Assembly: GCA_022264855.1 (NCBI GenBank)
Contig: JABYQU010000051.1
Span: 1-64,000 of the forward strand
From: Lenzites betulinus
Lineage: Eukaryota > Basidiomycota > Agaricomycetes > Polyporales > Polyporaceae
DNA length: 64,000 nt
Direction: 5' to 3'
The notes below the pieces were generated by a model. It had not been told where the DNA came from and did not search any database. It saw nothing but the letters and a program-made list of their open reading frames with translations. Below, piece by piece: positions 30,847-43,864 of this stretch (position 1 is the first letter of the stretch; every line of letters begins with the position of its first letter). The translations under genes were made by a program, and so were the position numbers.

Positions 30847-32942
30847 TCATAGCGCGCGCCCGCGAATCATGAGACCGCCCTCGCAGGTATCGACGAGCCA
30901 GCCCTCCGAAGTTAGCGCATTCCTAACTGCGGGTCCAAGTACGCCCACGCCGTTGCGTGAGTGGCTACCGCGACCGGTAATAACCCTGAGTGGTTTCGCT
31001 ACAGTCACAGGCTCGTTGAGTGAGGCGGTACGGGGGACAGTGACGATCCAAACCTACCGTAAGTCGCCCCGTGCTCGGACAGGTATTCACGAACGATTGA
31101 AATCGCTTCTACTACTACTGTGCCATGTAGGTCGATGACTTCACTGTTCGGAGAGACCGTGCTGTCATTCCGCAAGTCAGAGCGCGGGACTACCCATGGG
31201 ACGAGCGCAACTCACCGGGTTCGTAGGACCATCTCACGAGCAGCATTCAGCTGCTCCTTCTGCTGCTGCTGCTGTAGTTCGCGCGCCTGTGATAGAGATC
31301 TGATCAAAACTCATCCCGCAACCTCGAAACCAAGCACAACTGACCCGCTCCGCGAAGTAGAATGCGACTTCGCCCCCATGATTCTTGGCATTGCCCTTCT
31401 GCCACGCTTTGCTCGCCTCTCGCAGTGCAGCCCTACGCTGCTCTGAGAGCTCCCACGCGCGCCTCTTCGCCGCGGCGCGTTTGCCTATCTGAAGCTCGCT
31501 GATGTCCCCTTTGCCACATTTCCCGGGGCACTCCCATCCCCGCGTACTTTGCGCCCGGACGGGACAGCATCGGGTTTCGTATACGCCCGTATAACACCGG
31601 AAAACGGATGTGGGCCATCGGATGACGGCTTCGCGGGGACCGTATGCCACGCATTTGGTGGAACACGCGGCCTTTCGCTTGATGCGCTGGGGAGCCTCTG
31701 TGTGCGTCGGGCAATATTCGGCGGAGGGGGGACCGGAGGGGGTTCCGAAGGGAGCCTACCAGTGGCCTTCGGGTGAAGTGCCGCCGGAGACTGGTGGTAC
31801 ACGCCCCACGAGAACTCCTGGGATGAGAAGTCGGAGTCGAGGTCAATTAGAAGGGAGACAACGTCTAGGGCTGCGTTAGGGTCGTGGTTGGCAGCGCGCA
31901 GCGCGAAGAGAGCGTCTTCTAATAGCTGGTCGCGTTCTTCTACATTAAGGTCGGCGTATTTCGGCCAGGTGGTGATGATCTCTAGCATGGCGTACAGGGA
32001 TGGGGTCTCTTCCGCTGTGAGTTCGTCTTCGGATGCTGACGATGAACGGGCTATCTGTAAGATGGCCGCGCGCAGGGCGTGTGCCGGCGTAGGGTATCGG
32101 GGAGAATGGAATACAGATTGGAAGAACGACGGTGGATGTGTTGAGATGAGAGATGAGAGATGAGACGCGACCGAAGCCAGCTGCGTCCACGGATCCGGTG
32201 TGGACGCGTTTGCACTGGAGGGTACTGCGCGAGCGTGCTGCTGTTGGCGAATGTCAACAAGGGTGATAGTAGGCCCCTTCTTATGTTGCCTCTTCTGTTT
32301 GGCTCCCCGCTTCTTCTTGTCCACAACCTCCCAAGGCGACTCGTAGCCTATAGTAGCCGATTTGGCCTCGTCCAACCCGCGCTCTTCGAGTTCACGGACG
32401 TACTCGCTGGTAAGCAGCTCCTCCACGATGATCTCCATGTCCAAAACATCGCTGTCACCCCCATGAGACGCAAGCACGGATTTGAACCTGTCGGACGGGA
32501 TGCGCGGGAAGACGGCTTTGAGGAAGCCCAAGGCGGAGCTGAATGGATGCTGCCCTGAGGTATCTGAGGCTGCTGACGCATAGGCAGAATTTTCTGTGGT
32601 AGAGTAGTCGCACAGGCTAGAGGAGTCGTCGACGAGAGAGGTTGGGGATATGCGGAGCTGAGAGAAGTCGGACCACGGATCTTCGTGCACGAGCTCCTTC
32701 TCCGCAGAGGCCGCGAGGTCACAGAGCACGTCGCGCAGCTGTCGCAGTTCTTCGGCTCGGTTGGATTCGTCCACAGAGACATAGTCCGCGACGATAGCGG
32801 CGATGAGGGAGGAGTCGAGCGGCGGCGAGAACTCTGCCTGCAGGTATCGCAGCAAGCGGCGGGGCCGCTGAGCGACAGGGCATGCTCAATAGAACGTACT
32901 GCGCACCTGGAGAGTCTCCTGCACTGTGGGCTGTGAACCCAT
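30847..32942 (-). CDS. DUF1771-Smr domain protein (one frame break)
   Basis: ATG at 32942 opens MGSQPTVQETLQ, spliced to AEFSPPLDSSLIAAIVADYV. The long central region has a CUE-like helical segment (ALGFLKAVFPRIPSDRFKSV, about 32500-32560) and a basic stretch KKKRGAKQKRQHKKG. The C-terminus carries DUF1771 (ALREASKAWQKGNAKNHGGE then AFYFAERAREL) with a Gln run, followed across introns by a full Smr domain: EVIDLHGTVVEAISIV and VITGRGSHSRNGVGVLGPAV, stop at 30847. Smr domains act as nucleases or RNA-binding modules, so a role in mRNA quality control is plausible, as for yeast Cue2-type proteins (family knowledge). Around 31522-31530, in a CCC/GGGG tract, one base is missing relative to the family consensus KVRGxG..GKxGKGD. 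This may be a sequence error. Confidence 0.85.
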
Positions 32943-34036
32943 CTCGAGAAGGCGTATGTCTAGGATGTGTGTCGGGGCGGAGAGGAGCGTTGGGGCGCTT
33001 AGCTGCCGCGGCTTGGCCTTGTGGCCTGATCAGTAATGATTAGTACTAGAGTATAATGTGGGCGCCCGGCGCGCCCTCTCCTCCCACCATCATCATGCAT
33101 TGCAAGCATCCAACGCGTTTTGCGGGACGACGAACGACGGATGCGTGAGTGCACTGGCGTGTCGTCAGTCTTAGCTACGGGCGGCCATATCCAGTGTTTT
33201 CTCGTCCTCGCTGAGACCAACGGGCAAAGGGACACGCCTATGCTGAACCTCGGTCCGCCTCCCCCATTGTTTTTACTAGGCAGCACCTTTGCGCTCAAAA
33301 CGTGGTGTGCCGATATTAGGCTCGTGAGCCTCAACCAAGCACCACGCCGGGCGCCGTCTCACGTCCCTCGTTCACCGCGATAGGGTGTGAATGCACATAA
33401 AGCCTTGCTAGGAAATTTGGCAACAACTTCCACGGGTAGCTTGCGGTACGCCAGCCGTTGTCGTAGCATCGTCAACGTTATGCTGTTAAGTAGTGCATCA
33501 CGATGAGATCATCAGTAGCCGCCATCACAAGTTACACGGTGCCAGGCTTGTAAGCTTACACGTTGAATATAATGATATGGGTGTCAACATGCAACCAAAC
33601 ATATCCAAACTTCATTTTGCCAGGCCGCCGTACATCGAGTCAACACTACTTACTTAGTGCTTAGTAGGACCCCGTAGCCAGAGCCTAACGTGACTAACTG
33701 GCACCAATCTTGCGGGCCAATACCTAAGAACATGACCATCGTGGCACAATTAATATCAATGGTCTATGAGCGACACAACGTGGAGGTTCACAGGTAGCTT
33801 TGTAACTCCGCCTGTTTGGAGGATGTAAGAATGCGCTGACGACGAAAACTTGACCCCCACTCATTCACCTTGTCCAGGCTCGTGACCAGGGGCCGCCGCG
33901 CAACACAAGCCCGACGATCATGAGCACCAAGATCAAATTCGATGAAAGACGTGACAAAAATCGTAAACTCGGCATCCAGTGCTAAGCACCGACATCCATT
34001 CCTCCCCTCCAGTGATCCCCCACCCGCATTGACCAT
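32943..34036. other. Spacer, no gene seen
   Basis: About 1.1 kb between the Smr gene start and the first small secreted protein. Only short unsupported ORFs. The region from 33400 to 33800 is AT-rich without clear repeats. Confidence 0.55.
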
Positions 34037-34411
34037 CTACTCGCAGCCGCAAAAACCGACGTTAAGGCGGAAAGGGGTGGCGCCGTCGAGGCCGTCCTCC
34101 ACCATTATACCACCGTCTTCCTGGCCGAAGCACTTTTCGGTGATCGTGTTGAAATTGTCTTCGCACGTTTTCTCATCGGGAAAGGACCCGACGAGGGTGG
34201 CATATCCTATGCCGAAGGCCATGATTTGGTCCTGGCTGATGTCGTTTCGGCAAAAGGATCCGGCGAAATTCGTCATGTCTCCTGAACTTGCACACGTCTT
34301 GCAGCCCACAGTGGGAAAACACGAGGTCTGGAGAGCACCGATGACTGGGGAGGGGGCGAGGGCGGCAAAGGCGGCCGCGAGAGTGGCAATGGCGGTGATG
34401 CTGTACTGCAT
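34037..34411 (-). CDS. Small secreted eight-cysteine protein, copy 1
   Basis: ATG at 34411 gives a hydrophobic signal peptide (MQYSITAIATLAAAFAALAP, cleavage near VIGA). The mature part of about 100 residues has eight cysteines spaced like those of copy 2 (36655-37035): C-x5-GCxTC, SFC, C, C-x-G-x-x-DGG, and a terminal FCxC. The single coding exon is preceded by a likely 5' UTR intron (GTAAGTGCC at about 34478 to ACAG at about 34420). A pyrimidine-rich stretch on the coding strand (34490-34540) lies between the TATA box and this intron. Function unknown. Such proteins in wood-decay fungi are usually induced during growth on substrate. Not a recognised hydrophobin or cerato-platanin. Confidence 0.82.
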   Translation of the reverse strand: MQYSITAIATLAAAFAALAPSPVIGALQTSCFPTVGCKTCASSGDMTNFAGSFCRNDISQDQIMAFGIGYATLVGSFPDEKTCEDNFNTITEKCFGQEDGGIMVEDGLDGATPFRLNVGFCGCE

Positions 34412-34617
34412 GGTGAAGACTGTCACGGTGTTGTGGTTGGTTAACGCATGTCCAAGCGCAGGTCGCACTAAAGGCACTTACGGATGAAGAGAGAAGAGAA
34501 GAAGAAGAAGAAAAGAAGAAGAGGAAGAAGAAAAGATTGGAAAAGTGATGCAACGGCCGGCGATGCTAAGAAGTGACGATCTTGGTGCTGAAGACCAGGT
34601 GAGTTCTCGCTCGTTTC

Positions 34618-34625
34618 TTATATAC
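34618..34625 (-). promoter_or_regulatory. TATA box of small secreted protein 1
   Basis: TATATAAG on the minus strand, about 205 bp before the ATG, with a CT-rich tract downstream of it. Confidence 0.6.
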
Positions 34626-36461
34626 ATGCCACGGCGTCAAAGACGAGTGTAGTATGTCTCTCACCAGCCCAACTCCCGTTGCGAGTGATTTCAATCAAGG
34701 GCGGCTGAAGGCCAGGCAATGATGGCGCTGTACTGGTCGGACCATCGATGATCGCGCTCGGGGGCGCTGTCTCTTCCTGACGGCGGTCAATCGCGAGTCC
34801 GCCGCACTCACTGAACGTGGTGGTCTTTGTATCGCAATGCCAGGTCAACGCGATTCAAAACCCCAGCCTTGTCTCGCCGCCCACACTAGGGTCATGAAGT
34901 GCCCTATGCGGTAAACGTGCCGGGGCATCGATTTACAATCTAGCGGGACACAGCACTTCTTGACCCTCGAAAACCTTCAAGTACGATAGGCTTGTGATAG
35001 CTTGTGATACTACCCTGGTCTGCAGCGCCCTCGCAAGGAAGCTTGGGCTTGTATCCAGTCACCGAATGCTGTCGGCCATGTCCCGGTTGTACTACGCTTC
35101 AATCAATTGGCATCACTGTGGGCGCGCCTCATGACTCACAAATCACGTCCTCGACGCCAAGGTTGATTGTCGTACATCTGTCTGAGCAAATTGGCTACCA
35201 TAACGCGCGGTTCCTCATGTCGCGCGCGTCTTCCTCAACAGATTAATACTTACTCAGCACCACGAGTTGTGCCCGAAGACACAAGGAATCCCGATGATCG
35301 CCCTGGCAAACACTAGCCACCATCCTCATAGTGCACACGAACCCTGCTAGCGAGTACTAGTGAGTGAACATCCGTAGCATACTACCCCGGCCGCTCAACT
35401 ACTGGTGTCGTGTTTGTGTACAATTAAGAAGTGAGTACATAAAGCAGCGCGAAACTCTTCCATAGTCCCGGAATGCCACTAGCATCTGCAATGCGCACCG
35501 CCGCAGCTACTGGACTGCATAACAGCGCCGGCGAAAAAAAAACGGCACCTTGACGAGTTGGATCATGATCCCCATGACACGCCGGACTTGAATAAGTAGG
35601 GGTGCCGGCGACTCAAGGCATCAAAACCTCGTTTTATGAACTTCAATAGGCGTGCTCAATTCTGGCCGGCCGTTTGCCAGGACACATTTCTACGAGCGCT
35701 TCCGGGCACTTCCCCCGCCAAAACTGCCGGTTTCAGTCCATCAAAAGTTGTCCTGGCAAGTGGCCGGCCAGAATTGAGCACCCCTAATAGTATTACTCCG
35801 GCTTCAGCCTCCTCCGTGTCCGCCGTGCCTCGTTACGGGCGCCGATACAGATGGCTTGGTTTCACTGAGATCAAAATCGTTCAGCGAGGCATCATTTCCA
35901 CATCGCGTCGGGGGGAGAGAAGAGCTTCGCGAATCGCGAACATGCAGTGTCAGAATCGACCACCGGCCGCGCATCAATCTAGCGCCCTTTCGTAGTACGA
36001 CGCGCCGCGATGTATTGTATTTCACATTGCTTGGACAGTTTGTGTACATCCTGGTGGGCGGTGATCGTAACGTAACGTATGCGAAATCGTCGCCAGTGAA
36101 GCACGGTCTCTCGTGCCCCATGCTCTGGCGGACAGATGGTCCGGGTAGATACCGGTGGTTTTCAGCCCGTACTAGGGCGCCGACGAGATCGGAATTGGTG
36201 CGAGTGAGTGCCAGTGTCGAACTACCCCAGCCTTCCTAAGTTCTAACGGCGGAGTTCCTGGGCGAGCATCCAAGATTGTCATGCATGCCCGCGACAACAG
36301 GACGCGGTGCAAGACCTGAACAGCGTTTGATGCGCGCAGCTGGTAGAGTCCGAGCGGCGAGTCGCCGGTGGGCGCCCCCGGGCCACGCATTCGAGGCTCG
36401 CTGGAATGCGAGTCGCACCCACTCACCGTCAGACCGACATCATATGTTGATGCTCTGGGGG
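34626..36461. other. Spacer between the inverted paralogues
   Basis: 1.8 kb between the divergent small secreted protein genes. It contains the MITE at 35649-35784. Otherwise no coding evidence. A TAGGGGTGCCGGC at about 35596 resembles the MITE end and may be a relic. Confidence 0.55.
35649..35784. mobile_element. 136-bp MITE with long terminal inverted repeats
   Basis: The ends GGNGTGCTCAATTCTGGCC mirror each other, and the inverted match runs about 36 bp into the element with only three mismatches (35649-35684 against 35749-35784). Both sides are flanked by TA, fitting a Tc1/mariner-type target duplication. There is no coding capacity. It must be mobilised by a transposase encoded elsewhere. 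Confidence 0.85.
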
Positions 36462-36468
36462 CTATAAG
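36462..36468 (+). promoter_or_regulatory. TATA box of small secreted protein 2
   Basis: CTATAAG about 190 bp before the ATG, a spacing close to that of the paralogue. Confidence 0.6.
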
Positions 36469-36654
36469 AACCGGGCAGCGACTTGAGGAGCAGCCAGCAC
36501 CCACCCCTTCAACCTTTCTTTACCTTTCAATCATCCCACCGGTTGGGCCCCTTCCCCTTTCTTCCTTTCCCTATCTTCTTTCATTTGTGAGTCTATTGCC
36601 GCGAATCTGTGTTATGCCGACTTATACTCAGTCATGACTCCCACAGCTTTCATC

Positions 36655-37035
36655 ATGCGCTTCAACGTTCTCTCCGTCGCCACCTTTGCCGCCGTTTTCG
36701 CCGCCCCTTCCGTCGTGCGAGCCATCTGTCTTCAACACGGCGGCTGCACGACATGCGAATCAGCGCAAACAATGAGAAGTGGTGCAGATAGCTTCTGCTC
36801 TTCGTTCTTCGACTTCCAGGGCAACGCCACCATGCCGCATGCCGCAATGCTTATAGGCCCCAACGATCAAGCGCGCGCCATTCTACGGGGGCAGTACGCC
36901 TCCCAGGCGGACTGTTTCGATGCGTTCACCTCCATCATCGATTCGTGCCACGGTACAAAGGACGGTGGTCAGCTCGACTACAGGAAAGCCGAATTCGCTG
37001 CGACTCTCCAGGTTGCCTTCTGCAACTGCGTGTAG
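36655..37035 (+). CDS. Small secreted eight-cysteine protein, copy 2
   Basis: ATG at 36655 opens a signal peptide MRFNVLSVATFAAVFAAPSV, likely cut after VRA. The mature chain keeps the same eight cysteines as copy 1: CLQHGGCTTCE, SFC, DC, SCHGTKDGG and a final FCNCV. Pairwise identity is modest but the Cys frame, the DGG motif and the ending are conserved. A likely 5' UTR intron (GTGAGTCTATTGCC from about 36587 to CCCACAG at about 36646) ends just before the ATG, as in copy 1. The upstream in-frame ATG at 36634 lies within that intron and is unlikely to be used. Secreted; function unknown. Confidence 0.82.
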   Translation: MRFNVLSVATFAAVFAAPSVVRAICLQHGGCTTCESAQTMRSGADSFCSSFFDFQGNATMPHAAMLIGPNDQARAILRGQYASQADCFDAFTSIIDSCHGTKDGGQLDYRKAEFAATLQVAFCNCV

Positions 37036-37808
37036 ACGCGCTCATGGGGGATGGAGTGGGAAGGTTATCGTGTCATGGGGAGGGGAAGTTTTGTTCTTTG
37101 CACTGGTTGCTGGGTCGCTTTATCCTGTTATGACATTTTTTGGGTGCTCATCTTAGCCTGATGCGCCGGTGTGAAGACACGCCGACGCCTAGTAGGTGTT
37201 GGCGTAGACTTTGAGTGTAAGTATTAGGAGCCTCACAGCCGGACGCGCTCTGCCTTGCTCTGCCTCCGGATTTCCAAGTCTAGAGATGTGCGGCAAAGCT
37301 GCTTCAGTATTCGGGTCCGCTTGATCGTACTTTACCGTGACTTGTACATACCAGTCGGGAGATATACTAGTACTAGTATTGCGCTTGATACAAGGGTTCC
37401 CAGTACACCCCTACCGTTAGCTAATGACAAGTTCGATTAGCTTCAATTCTGAAAGCACTTAATTGTGCTTCGCATCCACGATAAACAGGATAGCACAGCC
37501 ATATTTCACAGAAGAAACAACATTCTTCCGCTGATCTACTAGTCGACGCTAGTTTACATGCCTGACAATGTACATTATATCCAACCAAGAACCAAGAGCA
37601 TGAGTGTGAACAGTCGCTCATTAATGGTCCTATCCAAGAAGATTAGTGAATCCTACGGCCAGTACTACCAAAATGATGTCAAGGTCCATGACATGCATTT
37701 AGGTGTCGGGACTAAAGAGAAAGGAATAAGCGACACTCTGACACACAGACGAATAAGAAGCTGCTTACACGACGGGGACCGAAGTGGGCCCTATCGAACA
37801 TAGAACCA
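37036..37808. other. Spacer, no gene seen
   Basis: Between the small secreted protein and the peroxidase 3' end. AT-rich with an ACTAGTACTAGTA stretch near 37365. No ORF with support. Confidence 0.55.
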
Positions 37809-39483
<1,675 letters not shown>

Positions 39484-39599
39484 TGTAAATTATACGAGTC
39501 CCAGAGAAAGTGACGAGGTGGCCAGAAGGATGGACGAAGGATAGGTGAGGAGAAAGAGCGTAGCAGTGCGCTGAGGTTTGTTGCCGACTAGACCCGGAC

Positions 39600-39608
39600 C
39601 TTTATACT
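39600..39608 (-). promoter_or_regulatory. TATA box of the manganese peroxidase gene
   Basis: GTATAAAGG on the minus strand, about 117 bp before the ATG. Confidence 0.65.
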
Positions 39609-41812
39609 TGCTCTTGCATGGAGGCGCTCGGTCGCACGTACATGGTTTTAGCTGAACCTGCTTAAGCACATGTGTGTCCGATGCCAGGCGGAGACGGAGT
39701 ACATGGGGGCGGCGCTTCGGTCAGCCCAATCACCAGAACGCGATTTCTGTGAGGGAATTGGGTAAATACGATTTCTAGGGTCCACTTGCCTCCCGCAGAC
39801 GTACTATAACACCGCACGGGGAGTCACAGCGGTATGCGGCGGCCGGCACATATCATTGCTCATACAGCGCGCAGCGATCCAATGCGGAACGTTCCCAGAA
39901 CTGGCCGGATGTAGGGATGCCGGATGGCCTGTTGTTTGTCGCTCTCTCTGTCGGAAGCTTTGAAGGTGAGAAATAAACGGTTTGTTTCCTAGATGGTGGC
40001 TCGCGGTTGGCAATGCATGGCGCGCCACACCCGGCAGCGGCCCAGCTCGGCCTTGTGCAATGCGACTCAGCGGATGGGTTTGTGCATGTTTGAAAGCTAT
40101 GCCACCCACGTATCACAGCCACTCACGGGAAAAGTCACGTACCCGTCCAAGGCAAATTTATTTTTGGCTCGCTCAAACGTCTCGTTCGGAGCGATGGCAT
40201 GGACAAGATGCAACATCGTGACAGCGGCGTGAGAGTGGTGGCGCAGCGTAGTGGCGGAATGAATGTCGGCGAGGCTCACTTGCTTACCCCTTGGTAGATG
40301 CCGGGAGCCAAACCGCCTCGGCGGATCCGGAGTATCGCGTTCCTAGGTACCCGGGCGCAGACGGCGGACAGCCTGAGATGTAGTACGACGATTGGTATAA
40401 ACAATCCGGCGACGCGGACCTTGGCTTCAAACTGCGAGATGGTGCGTAGATGAGCGGCATCAATGACTACATAGAGAGTTATGGAGTGAGTTGTAAGTTT
40501 GAACACACAGTGTCGCTTTTCTTGTCGGCACAGTAGTGGGAAGTGAAGGCAAGCATAAGCGCCCTTCTGCCGCCGCACGTCGACTACGACCGATGCTGTG
40601 CAAGGCCACATATGGAAGGTCTTGTAATTAGAGGTACACAGTGGCCCAAGCCGACTCAGAAGTGAGATTTTATGCTACTCATGGATTCGGAAGGTAAGCC
40701 TGCGCAAATATTCCAGCTCTATTAAAGACAGCCTGTCGGGTATCCGGCAGTAGAAGGGCGGGACACTGTCCCAATCATGAGTCAGTGAGTAGTATCTCTC
40801 CAAGTCACGTAGGCCGAATGGGTATAGCTTGAGAGGCCGTAATAATCCGAACCATACAAATGAGTATGATCTCAGCAGCCTATGACTTGGCGGGCCTGAA
40901 GAGCCGATTCTCTACGTTCAATGTGAGCTAAATCCACACATATAATTGTTTTCACGCAGAGATATATGCGAGCTGTATCGCTCCGCCCTGTACTAAATGG
41001 GCGCTGTCACATTGGAAGGCTATATGCAATGTGCGCAATGCTCCTGAGCTGGGTTAGTCCACATCTGTCAAATGCACTACCAACAGCTCCCCCGAGTGCT
41101 CTACGTGTAGCGCTTTGCTAAGTCCCATATGACGCGCATCCTCCATTCTCGATCATATACCTGTCCACGGATCTGAACTAAGAGTCCAGTGCTGGCCCTA
41201 AACCCCGCATTCTTTGTAACAACTGTAGGTAATTGCCCGATGAGAGAAGAGACTACCACTGAACAAAAGATGATGGCCGCCGCGACAAGAAAATCATTAT
41301 CTTGGTAGTGCAAAGTAGCTTATTCATCCGGGAGGCAAGTTGTGAGATTGAGTACAAAGAAGCGACATCGAAATTTATGGGGCTCACACCTGTGCGGTTG
41401 TGTATCATGCGCTTACTGCTTGACAACAACGGCATCTGATCATGATGACAGGATGTTAGGGGTGAGAACGAGCACTTTCCACGCCCGTGTGTATTAATAT
41501 TCAGCGACACGACAAATTTCCTGCATGTCCTCTATTATACGCTTGACAATGAAAGCCGTAGATTGGTTTCAAGCGGACAGCCTGAGACCCGGAGCGCATG
41601 AATATTAATGAGGCTGAGAGCGCAGTACAGTGACGCCGGCGCTTCGCGAAGTACTACGAATCTGATCCTAGTCAGTTTCCTAATCGGACGACAACAAAAT
41701 CGATCTAAGCGACTAGCACTTGTGCATCTTGCACGAGTCCGAGCTGCGAGCCTCTTACTTCCACTTGCCAGCATCACGTCTTCTGAGATCTTTCCTTCAA
41801 CGCAGACAGATC
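39609..41812. other. 2.2-kb spacer, no gene seen
   Basis: Only short overlapping ORFs on both strands without conserved motifs or intron signals. It probably holds the distal promoter of the peroxidase gene and the promoter of the phosphorylase. Confidence 0.5.
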
Positions 41813-43054
41813 ATGACGCTTTCTGGTACACAGCAGGCTGAACCCCTCCCTTTCGAAAGCACCCTCGCGAAGCTCGCATCTGTCCTTCCGGAGAAGCTGC
41901 GGCGCCCTCAAGTCGGCATAGTCTGTGGCTCGGGGCTGAGCACGCTCGCCGCGGGCATTCGCGATGTCGTACAAGTACCTTATTCGTCTCTTCCTGGCTT
42001 CGGAAAGAGCACAGGTACGCTTCCCACCCCACTGTGCATGTCGTGGGACTGACAACCGCCACCGCGATGCTCAGTTCCTGGACACAAAAGTATCCTTGCA
42101 TTTGGCTACATTGGCCCGGGGGAAGGTGTCCCCGTCGTCGCAATGCTTGGACGCGTAAGTTCTCCTGCCTGTAGACGTACGCGGGGAACTGCTCTGACGC
42201 TATCGCCTAGATAGCTTCACCCCTATGAAGGGCACGGGCTTGCGACCGTGGTATACCCTATTCGCGTGATGGCCCGCTTGGGTGTGAAGCATCTCATCAG
42301 TATGTTCGCAGTCTGTGTCATGGTTAGATGGATGTTCATTACATCTCATCAGTCACGAACGCTGCCGGAGCCCTCAATCCTGACATCGCCGTCGGAACGA
42401 GTGTGTTCGTTTCATACACGCAGATGTCAAGCCAGCTGACGCCCTTGCGCTAGTCGTCGTCATCCAGGACCACCTAGCGCTCCCGAACCTGACGGGAATG
42501 AATCCTCTTCTCGGGCCTCCCGTGGGGCCGGAGTACCCCCGCTTCCTCCCACTATCCTCCGCATACTCTGCTTCGCTGCGCCGACTTGCGTTCCTGGCAG
42601 CGCATAGGCTCAAGCTTGGTGTGGACGCGCTTGCCGAGGGGGTTTACGCGTGGGTCTCCGGCCCCACATACGAGTCCCCAGCAGAGGGCAGGATGTTGAG
42701 AAACGCCGGCGCTGACGTTGTCGGTATGAGCACAGTGCCAGAGGTGGTGGCCGGTAAAGAGGAAGGCCTTGAGGTGCTGGTGCTGAGTCTCGTTACGAAC
42801 ATGGTCGTCATCCCGAACAAGTACAGGAGTATCAAGGAGGAGGTCGAAGCCGAGGTAAACGGTCACCGAGTCGCGCGCCTGTTTACGATACTCATCTCGC
42901 TCAAATTTAGCTCGCTGGGAAGCCCATCATCAGACAAGAGGAAGAGGTGGTGTCGCACGAGGAGGTGCTCTTGATTGGAAAGCAGAAAGCGGAGGTGATG
43001 AAGAATCTGGTCGAGAAGATAGTCGAACTGATCGCGACTCGCGAGAGTGGCTGA
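41813..43054 (+). CDS. PNP1: Purine nucleoside phosphorylase
   Basis: Cleaves purine nucleosides with phosphate to free base and ribose-1-phosphate in the salvage pathway, as a trimer in the cytosol (family knowledge). ATG at 41813. Motifs in order: VGIVCGSGLSTLA (phosphate loop), VPGHKS joined across an intron at about 42014-42074, GYIGPGEGVPVVAMLGR, FHPYEGHGL, VTNAAGALNP, and GTIVVIQDHLALPNLTG, restored by an intron at about 42400-42451. Then GPTYESPAEGRMLRNAGADV, VVGMSTVPEVV (base-binding signature) and LVTNMVV. The C-terminus after a last intron is GKPIIRQEEEVVSHEEVLL and ends RESG, stop 43052-43054. Size and motif order fit the family's usual length of about 320 residues. Confidence 0.93.
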
Positions 43055-43864
43055 CCGGGATGCTTTGCCGTATTAGCCAATTTAGTCGATTACGTAATCA
43101 GATATATACCTGAGTTGAGAGCCGCGTTCGTCGACGAGCTCAGCGACGACGACCTTTGCCCAGTGACACCAATAGGTGCGTGCTCATCGTCCTCCTCGAC
43201 GACGTCCAGCAATTTCTCACTGTCGTTGGTTGCTTTGTTGCTCGTGTCACGATCCTGTGGCACTCCTGGTATGCCCTTTTCCCTACCCCCGTCTTTCTCT
43301 CTTCGCTCCCAATCTCTCCCACTCTTCAATCACTGCCGCCGCCACCTACTCTTATACTACCACAGACCTGGAACGTCGTCGCCGTCTCTTGACACCTCCT
43401 CTGCTGCTATCCATACCAAGTGAGTAGTGCTTATTTCTCCTGATTGGGTGGGAGGATGGCACCGACGAAGCGTGAGTGCAGTGGCTTAAGCCGCTGCGCC
43501 TCGCATTCGAGCGGAGTATCCTGTCGTAAACAATCCTACGTGGCTGTCCTTCTCTCAACCTCTCGAGCGGGAACGGCACAGGCTCGATGCCATCAGGGTT
43601 AGTCCAGTGGTGCGGAAGTTACGTCCGGCAGCCTCAGGCCAGAAAGGACAGATTGGCATCATATGGAGACTCCTACCCTTCCCCAGCATTCCTTGGCATC
43701 CCACAATTGATGGTGTCTTTCGCTCTCAGTGCCAGTCACTCTATCACGCTTCAGTATGCATTCTACTAGGTCTCCGAGCTAATATCCTGTTGGACAGGAT
43801 ATACCCTGCCGCTGGCCGAACCCACAATCATTTAAGTTACTCTAACAGCCATTAATCTGCCGAC
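43055..43864. other. Spacer, no gene seen
   Basis: Low-complexity CT-rich sequence around 43260-43420 on the plus strand, consistent with promoter and 5' UTR of the downstream gene. Short ORFs are unsupported. Confidence 0.5.
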
